A stretch of DNA of 5,904 nt, taken from contig DATCXQ010000269.1 of NCBI GenBank assembly GCA_036565725.1, positions 1 through 5,904 of the forward strand, read 5' to 3'. The position numbers and the translations under genes were made by a program. Each line of letters begins with the position of its first letter. Position 1 is the stretch's first letter. Of this stretch, positions 1-5,260 are shown piece by piece. The DNA comes from JAJVID01 sp036565725. GTDB lineage: Bacteria > Acidobacteriota > Blastocatellia > RBC074. The notes beneath the pieces are model-generated. The model worked only from the letters and a program-made list of their open reading frames with translations, was not told the origin of the DNA and ran no database searches.

Positions 1-1231
1 CCGCCGAGACGGCGAACTTCATCCGCAGAATCTCCTGCCCTTCGGTCTCGGGAATGTCGCTCGCGGCATAGAGGTCGAGGATGTTGGCCGGCGCGCCGTG
101 CGCCTGGTTTCGGACGATCTTGCTTTTGCCCGCCGCCCAACGCCGCCACGTCGAAGTGAATTCATCGAGCAACAGGTCGGAGACCGTCTCGCGGAAATCG
201 CACAGGACGCGCGCGTTCTTCTCCGGCGAATCCTTGCCGAGCAGCGCCGGCAGATGCTTGCGGAGGTCGTATCCGCGACGCCGCTCGAATTCGGCGAAGA
301 GGTTCGGGGTCCAGTTCGATTCGCCTTCGGCGTCGTCGACTTCGTAAGAGTCGTTGAAGAACGCCCGGAGCGACTTCAGGTCACGCCCGGCGAACGCCTG
401 ATCGAATTTGCCCAGGTAATTTTTCAGGGCCGTCGACGAGAAGTGATCGACCACGTTCCCTTCGCCGCCAGGAGCGGCGCGTTCGACCATCTTTCCGTGC
501 CAGCCCTGAAAGATCGCGTATAGCGTCCATTCGCCCGCCCGCGCGACCCAATCCAGCTTGCCATCCTGTCCGACCTTGGCGGTGAGGTCGAGCGTCTCGC
601 CGCGATCCGAATAGGCGATAAGCGCCACGAGGGGCAATCGCGTTTCGAACCGAACCTGGTCGAGCGCCAATTCCTGCAGGTTCGGGTTGGAGCTGACGGG
701 ATTTTTCAATTCGGCGACGCTGACGCGGCGCCCGACGGCCCGCGCGAGCGGCTTCTGCGCGTAAACGATCGGCGCTTCAAGTCGCTCCCCCGCCTTCAAC
801 ATGTGGATTTGATAGGCGAAATTCTTGCACGCGTCTTCCGCCCCGACCCACGGCCCGCCGAAAGGCCAACCTGTGCCGGTCGCCATATCGACGCCCATCC
901 CAAGCCTGTCGGCCTCTTTCAACGTGCGCTCCAACATCCCCATCCAGGCCGGAGAGAGGAAATCAATGAAGCGGGCTTCGGCGCCTCTGACGCCGTAAAT
1001 CGGCGTTATCTCCAGACCGCCCAGCCCCGCCTTTTGATATTTCTCCATCTCGGCCGTCAGATCGCGCTCGTTGACCGCGCTGCCGTGCCACCACCACCGC
1101 GTCCAAGGCTTGGTTTGTCTTGTGACCGGCGGCCAGTTGAGAAGAGTGGTTGAGTCCTGGCCGCCGGCCTTTGTGACGGAAAGAGGAAGCGCCGCCGCCA
1201 GCGCGAAAACTAGCGACAGAATACGCGCCAT
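1..1231 (-). CDS. GH106 alpha-L-rhamnosidase, N-terminal part (cut by left edge)
   Basis: This gene probably encodes an exported glycoside hydrolase of family 106, which removes alpha-L-rhamnose from pectic polysaccharides such as rhamnogalacturonans. Reading the minus strand from the ATG at 1229-1231 gives 410 uninterrupted codons, running off the left edge. Family members are roughly 1,000 residues, so about 40% is visible. Residues 1-22 form a Sec-type signal peptide (short basic start, then a Leu/Ala/Val-rich core). The N-terminal family hallmark RWWWHGSAV is at 45-53, followed by GLGGLEITPIYG at about 69-80 and DMATGTGWPFGG at 115-126. SYE (295-297) before NWTPNLFAEFERRRGYD, and PETE (394-397), are acidic motifs typical of the catalytic barrel; Glu297, Glu395 and Glu397 are candidates only. 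The start is supported by the signal peptide and by AGGA six bases upstream (1238-1241). It lies 205 bp downstream of the kdgF-like gene on the same strand, with a long inverted repeat between them. The family call is from motif recognition; the exact linkage cleaved is not known. Confidence 0.85.
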   Translation of the reverse strand, partial: MARILSLVFALAAALPLSVTKAGGQDSTTLLNWPPVTRQTKPWTRWWWHGSAVNERDLTAEMEKYQKAGLGGLEITPIYGVRGAEARFIDFLSPAWMGMLERTLKEADRLGMGVDMATGTGWPFGGPWVGAEDACKNFAYQIHMLKAGERLEAPIVYAQKPLARAVGRRVSVAELKNPVSSNPNLQELALDQVRFETRLPLVALIAYSDRGETLDLTAKVGQDGKLDWVARAGEWTLYAIFQGWHGKMVERAAPGGEGNVVDHFSSTALKNYLGKFDQAFAGRDLKSLRAFFNDSYEVDDAEGESNWTPNLFAEFERRRGYDLRKHLPALLGKDSPEKNARVLCDFRETVSDLLLDEFTSTWRRWAAGKSKIVRNQAHGAPANILDLYAASDIPETEGQEILRMKFAVSA

Positions 1232-1274
1232 CGAATTTCCTCTCTTTCTCCCCGTCACAAATCCCCTCAGAAAA

Positions 1275-1383
1275 ATGTACCGTAGGTTGTCCAACCTGCG
1301 GAGGGCTTCGTAATCAAGCCGCTTGATGATGACTAAATGCTTCAATAATCAAGCCTCCGCAGGTTGGACAACCTACGGTACAT
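1275..1383. repeat. Perfect 30-bp inverted repeat between kdgF-like and GH106 genes
   Basis: Arms 1275-1304 and 1354-1383 are exact reverse complements over 30 bp, separated by 49 bp. Each arm is itself a near-palindrome centred on AGGTTGTCCAACCT, flanked by CCG and CGG, so each can fold alone, like a REP unit. The pair as a whole can fold into one long hairpin or cruciform. The spacer holds two copies of TAATCAAGCC (1311-1320 and 1346-1355) and the small palindrome ATCAAGCCGCTTGAT. No T-run follows on either side, so it does not look like an ordinary intrinsic terminator. It could stabilise or attenuate a kdgF-GH106 transcript, or be a mobile extragenic element. Confidence 0.9.
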
Positions 1384-1436
1384 GGCGCGCTGCGTTTTCA
1401 TCGTTTCAAGGCGTCGTAGCGCGACATGAAGGCTTC

Positions 1437-1814
1437 TCACAAATTCCCCCCGTTCAGACCGGCCGATTTGAGGAAGTCCTCGCGCAAAGGCGTGAAGATG
1501 TCTATCAGCACGACTTCCTCATCGAGCATGGTCGCGCCGTGCCAGCATCCGGAGGGAAAATGGAGCACGTCGCCCGCCTGCGCGATCCGCTCTTCAGTTC
1601 CGATGATGAAGCGCACGCGCCCACGCTCGACCAGCGTGATCTGCTCGTGCGGGTGGTCGTGCGCCGTCGTGACGACGTTCGGCGCGAAGCGAAGGCGGCA
1701 GACCATCAGTCGTTCGCCCACTATCATCTGGCGGCTCACTCCACCGCCGAGGTCTTCAACGGGGACGTTGTCCCAGTCCCAATGATTCACTGATGTTTTT
1801 GTATTCAGGTTCAC
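1437..1814 (-). CDS. kdgF: KdgF-like cupin, uronate linearisation enzyme
   Basis: This is a 125-residue single-domain cupin. KdgF proteins convert the cyclic 4,5-unsaturated monouronates made by pectin and alginate lyases into the linear keto form used by the cytoplasmic uronate pathway. Cupin motif 1 appears as HDHPHEQ (residues 52-58) followed by ERGRV. Motif 2 appears as GDVLHFPSGCWHG (81-93). Predicted metal ligands are His52, His54, Gln58 and His92. The EDLGGGV stretch (20-26) and the C-terminal DIFTPLREDFL (105-115) are what point to KdgF rather than a generic cupin. Asp105, Phe107 and Arg111 sit where I recall the KdgF catalytic-pocket residues. No signal peptide is seen, so it is cytoplasmic. 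The start is GTG with AAAAGG (1820-1825) five bases upstream; a second GTG at codon 9 is an alternative. It follows the ROK gene by 139 bp on the same strand. Other small sugar-binding cupins remain possible. Confidence 0.78.
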   Translation of the reverse strand: MNLNTKTSVNHWDWDNVPVEDLGGGVSRQMIVGERLMVCRLRFAPNVVTTAHDHPHEQITLVERGRVRFIIGTEERIAQAGDVLHFPSGCWHGATMLDEEVVLIDIFTPLREDFLKSAGLNGGNL

Positions 1815-1855
1815 AGGCGCCTTTTAAATCGGTTTTCAATTGTATGAAGACTATT

Positions 1856-1934
1856 AGCCACAGAGACCACAGAGAGCGCAGAGAAAGAAAGAGAGACAAA
1901 TGATTTCTCGTTGTTCTCTGTGACCTCTGTGGCT
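1856..1934. repeat. Imperfect inverted repeat made of CACAGAG units
   Basis: The left arm starts AGCCACAGAG (1856-1865) and the right arm ends with its complement CTCTGTGGCT (1925-1934). Inner segments CACAGAGA and GAGAAA also pair, with mismatches between. Within the left arm the unit repeats in degenerate tandem form (CCACAGAGA, CCACAGAGAG, CGCAGAGAAA). It fills most of the 139-bp gap between the ROK stop and the kdgF-like start. CACAGAG-type repeats are familiar extragenic elements in acidobacterial and related genomes (from memory). No clear T-run follows. It may form a hairpin in a ROK-kdgF transcript. Confidence 0.8.
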
Positions 1935-1953
1935 ATTCATCCAAGTCCGCCGC

Positions 1954-3174
1954 TCAAGCGATTGGGGGCGCGGCGAATGCGGGCGCGGCCACCAGAGTCG
2001 CCGCGCCGCGCAATCGCGGATGCTCGTCCAGCGTGACGGTTCGGATTTCGGTCCTGGCCGCGTCAGGCGAAAGGGCGCGTTCGGACAACCCGGCCCGGAC
2101 CGCGGGTTCGATCAGGTCCCAGGCCGCGACTATTTCGCCGCCGATGTATATGCGGGCCGGGTCTACGGCGTTGACGATCGAGGCCAGCCCGAGTCCCAGG
2201 TAGCGCGCCGTCGCTTCCAGCGCGGCGATCGCTTTTGCGTCCCCGGCCCGCGCCCTGATGATTAAATCTTCGACCGTGAAGGCCGCGACCTCCGCCGGGA
2301 CGGGCTTCGACTCGCGCAGGTTCCGCCCGAAGTAGCGCGAGAGCGTCGCCAGGTTGGAGATGTAAGCCTCCCAGCAGCCCGTCGCGCCGCACGGACACCG
2401 CGGGCCGTCAATGCTCAGAGGGACGTGGCCGAATTCCCCGGCGATGTTGTGATGGCCTCGCAGCACCTCGCCGTTGACGACGACGCCCACACCGATGCCG
2501 TCGGAGACGCTGACGAAGACCAGGTCGCCCACGGCCGCCGTTTCCTCGCGCGCCGCCCACATCTGAGCCAGCGCGCACGCCTTGCCCGAATTCTCGATAT
2601 GAACCTGCAGCCCTGTGGCGGCGGCCAGCGACTCGCGAATCTCGACGTCGCGCCAACCCAGCGTCGGGGCGTGGATGATTCGCCTCGTCTTGCGGTCGAC
2701 CATTCCGGGAACGACCACGCCCACGCCCTTGCATGCGCCGGCCTCTTTATGCTCAGCCAGGACCTTCTTGACGCGCTTGCCCAGTTCGGCCACCAGACGC
2801 TTAGGCTCCCGCTCGGTGGGAAAACTGATAACGCCGACCAGTTGCCGGCCCAGAAGGTCGGTCACCATCAGGAATGTGCGCGTCACGCGGATGTCTATGG
2901 CCACGACGCACCGCTCCCGCGAATCGATGTATAGAAACGTGGGCTTGCGCCCTCGATGGCTCTCACCCGTGGCCCCTTCGAAGACAAGCCCCTCGGCCAA
3001 CAGGTCGTTGACGATCAAGCTCACCGCGCCGCGCCTCAACCCCATGATCCGCGCCAGATCGGCCCTCGATATGGGCTGATGCGCCCGCACCAAATTTAAC
3101 GCGATCTGCCGGTTGATCTCCCGCGACGTCCCCCGCGTAGCCACCTGAAAGTTATTGGGGTTGATTTTGCGCAT
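1954..3174 (-). CDS. ROK-family transcriptional repressor (NagC/XylR type)
   Basis: This is a 406-residue ROK-family DNA-binding regulator, of normal length for NagC, Mlc or XylR. Residues about 20-65 form a winged helix-turn-helix (SRADLARIMGLRRGAVSLIV within it), followed by a GRKPT wing/linker at 75-79. The rest is the sugar-kinase-like fold. GEFGH (246-250) and CPCGATGCWE (260-269) are the ROK signature and zinc site; His250, Cys260, Cys262 and Cys267 are the expected ligands. Kinase residues are degraded: the usual DxGxT phosphate loop reads DIRVT (94-98), and the usual catalytic Asp position reads Ser196 in ENS (194-196). It should therefore bind an effector sugar without phosphorylating it. 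The ATG start (3172-3174) has no strong Shine-Dalgarno. A TTTGTC-N9-GACAAA dyad lies 10-30 bp upstream, which suggests autoregulation. The divergent neighbour carries the same dyad core, and the kdgF-like and GH106 genes follow downstream. The effector is unknown; a uronate or rhamnose derivative is my guess from context. Confidence 0.9.
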   Translation of the reverse strand: MRKINPNNFQVATRGTSREINRQIALNLVRAHQPISRADLARIMGLRRGAVSLIVNDLLAEGLVFEGATGESHRGRKPTFLYIDSRERCVVAIDIRVTRTFLMVTDLLGRQLVGVISFPTEREPKRLVAELGKRVKKVLAEHKEAGACKGVGVVVPGMVDRKTRRIIHAPTLGWRDVEIRESLAAATGLQVHIENSGKACALAQMWAAREETAAVGDLVFVSVSDGIGVGVVVNGEVLRGHHNIAGEFGHVPLSIDGPRCPCGATGCWEAYISNLATLSRYFGRNLRESKPVPAEVAAFTVEDLIIRARAGDAKAIAALEATARYLGLGLASIVNAVDPARIYIGGEIVAAWDLIEPAVRAGLSERALSPDAARTEIRTVTLDEHPRLRGAATLVAAPAFAAPPIA

Positions 3175-3183
3175 AAATCAACT

Positions 3184-3204
3184 TTTGTCTCTCATTACGA
3201 CAAA
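3184..3204. promoter_or_regulatory. Putative ROK operator 1 (autoregulatory)
   Basis: TTTGTC (3184-3189) and GACAAA (3199-3204) form a perfect 6-bp dyad with a 9-bp spacer. It sits 10-30 bp before the ROK start codon, overlapping where a promoter or ribosome site would lie, so binding there could block the gene's own expression. The core and spacing match the site at 3428-3448. ROK repressors such as Bacillus XylR bind dyads with TTTGTT/AACAAA-like arms, which is similar in kind. Assignment to the ROK protein is inferred. Confidence 0.65.
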
Positions 3205-3296
3205 TACGAATCACGTCGCCCGGCGTCGAGGCGTCTCCGGCGTCTAGCGAAAGGGCCTTTGCCATGCTCAGTGTTTGATCATCCCATCAGGCGCCG

Positions 3297-3344
3297 AAAT
3301 TAGCGGGCGCGGCGCGACAGCTAATTTTAACGACCTGTCGCGCC
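3297..3344. repeat. Two overlapping inverted repeats, mutually exclusive folds
   Basis: AAATTAGC (3297-3304) pairs with GCTAATTT (3320-3327). GGCGCGACAG (3311-3320) pairs with CTGTCGCGCC (3335-3344). The second pair's left arm lies in the first pair's loop and shares base 3320, while the first pair's right arm lies in the second pair's loop. Both cannot form fully at once. The GC-rich stem is the stronger. Whether the region is transcribed is unknown; it lies 334 bp upstream of the oxidoreductase gene. Confidence 0.55.
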
Positions 3345-3423
3345 CCCTCCCAGAAGGATGACAAGAGTTGGATCGCTTCGGCCACAGCGCCTCGCCCGCA
3401 ATAGCAAACACAGTCTCATTGAA

Positions 3424-3454
3424 GGCTATTGTCTAAACTTGGGACAATATAGCC
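3424..3454. promoter_or_regulatory. Putative ROK operator 2, upstream of oxidoreductase gene
   Basis: ATTGTC (3428-3433) and GACAAT (3443-3448) form a dyad with a 9-bp spacer, sharing the core TTGTC-N9-GACAA with the site before the ROK gene. Outer arms GGCTA (3424-3428) and TAGCC (3450-3454) extend the symmetry, offset by two bases. It lies 230 bp before the oxidoreductase start and about 30 bp upstream of the candidate promoter. The match in both core and spacing is the main reason to call it a regulator site. Confidence 0.6.
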
Positions 3455-3479
3455 GAAGCGCCCTTCGGGATCAATCTTT

Positions 3480-3510
3480 TTGACCACAAAAAAGTAAAGA
3501 AGAATATAAA
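3480..3510 (+). promoter_or_regulatory. Possible sigma70-type promoter for the oxidoreductase gene
   Basis: TTGACC (3480-3485) resembles a -35 box and TATAAA (3505-3510) a -10 box. They are 19 bp apart, which is longer than ideal. The stretch is strikingly A/T-rich between GC-rich flanks. Transcription from here would give a leader of about 160 bases before the ATG at 3678. Confidence 0.35.
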
Positions 3511-3677
3511 AGGCGCCAGGCGGGTCCGTCCAGTTCATCGGGCAAAGCAAGACCTGCCGGCCGCGAGTTGAAACCAGGCGCCCGCGCGGGCCGTCAAAGA
3601 ACACAGATTCAAAATCAAGGCGGTGTCGCCACTTCATGTAGTTAACTGTATTCAAATTCAATCAAGAAGGAAGACCG

Positions 3678-4958
3678 ATGAAACAAATAAGCAGAAGAGA
3701 TTTCACCAGAACCACTGTTGCGGCTGGCGCCGGAACGGCCTTGAGCAGAATGCGTATTCTGGGCGCGAACGACCGCGTCAACATCGGCGCCATCGGCTGC
3801 GGCGACCGGGCAATGCAGACCTGGCCGATCTTTCTGAAGCATTCGGACGTCGCGCCGGTCGCGGTCTGCGATGTTTATCAACCTTATTTGAACAGGGCCG
3901 CGGCGGCCTGCCAGGCCAAGGTCACGACGCATGAAGATTTCCGCCGGCTGTTGGAGATCAAGGAGATCGACGCGGTCATCGTCTCCACGCCCGATCATTG
4001 GCATGCGCTGCCGACGATCATGGCATGCCAGGCCGGGAAGGATGTTTATTGCGAGAAGCCTCTCTCGCTGACCGTCGTCGAGGGCCGCAAGATGGTCGAA
4101 GCCGCGCGCAAACACGACCGCGTCGTGCAAACCGGCAGCCAGCAGCGGTCAGGCCCGCATTATCAACATGCCGTCAAACTGATCCGCGAAGGCGCCATCG
4201 GCGCGGTTCATAAGATCAGCGCAGGTTACACGCGCAACGCCATGCCAGGCTTCAAGCACGAAGAGATACTCACCAAAGAGCTGCCGAAAGAGCTCAACTG
4301 GGACATGTGGCTCGGGCCTGCGCCTTACGTCCCTTACGATCCCTTCCGCTGCCATTATCATTTCCGCTGGTTCTGGGATTACTCCGGCGGGCAGATGACC
4401 AATTGGGGCGCGCACAACCTCGACATCGCGCGCTGGGCTTTGAACGAGAAATCTCCGAGGGCCGTCTCCGCCTTCGGCGGACGCTACGAGATCAAAGACG
4501 GCGGCCAGACGCCCGACGTGCAGGAAGTGCTCTACGACTTTAACGGCTGCGTCGTCTCGTGGTCGGGCCGCGAAGTCAACCGCACCCGCGACGAATACCT
4601 GGTCTTCCACGGCGCTAAGGGCACGCTCAGCATCATGCGCAACGGATTCAGCATCGCCCCCGAAACCTGGCGCAAGAAAGAGACCCCGGAGATGGAGCCG
4701 ATGCAGATGAAAGGCAACGGCAACGAAGCCCAGGCCCTACACATCCGCAACTTCCTCGATTGCGTCAAGAGCCGCCAGCGCCCAATCGCCGACGTCGAAG
4801 AGGGCCACCTGACGGCGGTTATGTGTCACCTCGGCAACATCGCCACGCGGCTTCAGCGCTCGTTGAAATGGGACGGCGAGAAGGAAGATTTCGTAGGCGA
4901 TAAGGAGGCCAGCCGGATGTTGTCGCGGCCTTACCGCAAGCCCTGGAAATTGGAGTAG
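3678..4958 (+). CDS. Gfo/Idh/MocA-family oxidoreductase with Tat leader
   Basis: This is a 426-residue NAD(P)-dependent oxidoreductase-fold protein of the Gfo/Idh/MocA family, acting on an unidentified sugar or sugar derivative. The leader contains the twin-arginine motif SRRDFTR (5-11) and a short Ala/Gly-rich segment (to about 22). The hydrophobic core is weak and no clear cleavage site is seen, so export by Tat is likely but not certain. The Rossmann nucleotide loop is GAIGCGDRA (37-45). CEKPLS (125-130) is the conserved EKP motif. NWGAHNLDIARW (242-253) supplies a His246/Asp249 pair of the kind used in catalysis. The C-terminal half is the usual alpha/beta substrate domain. The ATG is supported by AAGGA (3667-3671) six bases upstream. 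A dyad shared with the divergent ROK gene suggests joint control. Some proteins of this fold are NAD-dependent glycosidases (GH109 and relatives), so a hydrolase or epimerase role is possible. It may act on the same pectic substrate as its neighbours. Confidence 0.88.
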   Translation: MKQISRRDFTRTTVAAGAGTALSRMRILGANDRVNIGAIGCGDRAMQTWPIFLKHSDVAPVAVCDVYQPYLNRAAAACQAKVTTHEDFRRLLEIKEIDAVIVSTPDHWHALPTIMACQAGKDVYCEKPLSLTVVEGRKMVEAARKHDRVVQTGSQQRSGPHYQHAVKLIREGAIGAVHKISAGYTRNAMPGFKHEEILTKELPKELNWDMWLGPAPYVPYDPFRCHYHFRWFWDYSGGQMTNWGAHNLDIARWALNEKSPRAVSAFGGRYEIKDGGQTPDVQEVLYDFNGCVVSWSGREVNRTRDEYLVFHGAKGTLSIMRNGFSIAPETWRKKETPEMEPMQMKGNGNEAQALHIRNFLDCVKSRQRPIADVEEGHLTAVMCHLGNIATRLQRSLKWDGEKEDFVGDKEASRMLSRPYRKPWKLE

Positions 4959-4987
4959 CCAGGCGTAAGAGCGATTTGCAAATCAGT

Positions 4988-5065
4988 GTAGGGGCAGACC
5001 TGTGTGTCTGCCCCGGTGGTTGCGTGTAAACCCAAACCGGGGCAGACACACAGGTCTGCCCCTAC
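4988..5065. repeat. Perfect 30-bp inverted repeat, GGGGCAGAC type
   Basis: Arms 4988-5017 and 5036-5065 are exact reverse complements over 30 bp with an 18-bp spacer. Each arm contains GGGGCAGAC, a CTGTGT loop (or its complement) and GTCTGCCCC, so each folds alone into a 9-bp stem with a 6-base loop (4991-5014 and 5039-5062). This gives a REP-like pair in inverted orientation. It begins 29 bp after the oxidoreductase stop and may protect or end that transcript, though no T-run follows. A perfect 12-bp palindrome, GATTTGCAAATC, lies just to the left (4973-4984), and GCAATTGC lies just to the right (5073-5080). Confidence 0.92.
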
Positions 5066-5116
5066 CGTGTACGCAATTGCAAGCCGCCCTAAGTGGCTTG
5101 GCAATGTGGGCAAAGT

Positions 5117-5196
5117 GGAAGCAAAAACGGCAAGAAGAGCAAAAAGTGTAAAAAGTCTTTTTCGCCCTTTTTGCTCTTCTTGCCGTTTTTGCTTCC
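5117..5196. repeat. Perfect 30-bp inverted repeat, A/T-run rich, between convergent genes
   Basis: Arms 5117-5146 and 5167-5196 are exact reverse complements over 30 bp with a 20-bp spacer. Unlike the neighbouring repeat, the arms are strand-asymmetric: the left arm is purine-rich (GCAAAAACGGCAAGAAGAGC) and the right pyrimidine-rich. The spacer has its own AAAAAGTCTTTTT dyad (5150-5162), extending the potential hairpin. Position between convergent genes suggests a two-way transcription barrier, but no T-run lies beyond either arm. Confidence 0.92.
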
Positions 5197-5220
5197 CTTC
5201 AACTCCTTCACAAAACCCTT

Positions 5221-5236
5221 CGCAAGGTCACTTGCG
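5221..5236 (-). terminator. Possible terminator of aceA
   Basis: CGCAAG (5221-5226) and CTTGCG (5231-5236) form a 6-bp stem with a 4-base loop, 24 bp past the aceA stop on its transcribed strand. It is followed there by AAGGGTTTTG, a short and imperfect T-run. This is weak for an intrinsic terminator; the adjacent long inverted repeat may assist. Confidence 0.4.
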
Positions 5237-5260
5237 CAGGTCGAAATCTTGCCTGGCTGC

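Larger units (their letters stand above)
3175..3677. other. 503-bp divergent regulatory gap
   Basis: This region separates the starts of the ROK and oxidoreductase genes, which point away from each other. It holds two copies of the TTGTC-N9-GACAA dyad (3184-3204 and within 3424-3454), a pair of overlapping inverted repeats (3297-3344), a possible rightward promoter (3480-3510) and a 12-bp GC palindrome at 3580-3591 (GCCCGCGCGGGC). Three GGCGTC hexamers occur at 3222, 3230 and 3239. An 81-codon leftward open frame (3661 to 3416) has a TTG start, no ribosome site and no recognisable domain, and it runs over the second dyad, so I do not call it a gene. Confidence 0.7.

Noticed and set aside
98..523. 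Rightward open frames over 81-1313, including one of 141 codons.
   Set aside because: They are antisense to the GH106 coding frame, which has clear family motifs and a signal peptide.
1275..1383. Possible CRISPR or integron attC reading of the long inverted repeats.
   Set aside because: There are no regularly spaced direct repeats, no cas or integrase gene, and the arms are inverted pairs.
1323..1793. Rightward open frames opposite the cupin gene.
   Set aside because: The opposite strand encodes a complete cupin with both metal motifs; the frame also starts inside the inverted repeat.
1797..1812. Similar strings GTATTCAGGTTCA and GTATTCAAATTCA near the starts of the kdgF-like and oxidoreductase genes.
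   Set aside because: They are only partly identical, lie in different positions relative to the genes (one inside coding sequence) and lack symmetry; probably chance.
2425..3079. Several open frames on both strands within the ROK gene.
   Set aside because: They are low-complexity, Arg/Ala-rich shadows of a full-length ROK frame in high-GC DNA.
3222..3244. Three GGCGTC hexamers spaced 8-9 bp apart upstream of the ROK gene.
   Set aside because: Short GC-rich words recur easily here; without symmetry or a second locus they are not convincing regulator sites.
3416..3661. An 81-codon leftward open frame in the divergent gap, starting MNLNTVNYMKW.
   Set aside because: The start is TTG with no ribosome site, an internal ATG at 3637 also lacks one, no domain is recognised, and it covers the candidate operator and promoter. 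Most likely non-coding.
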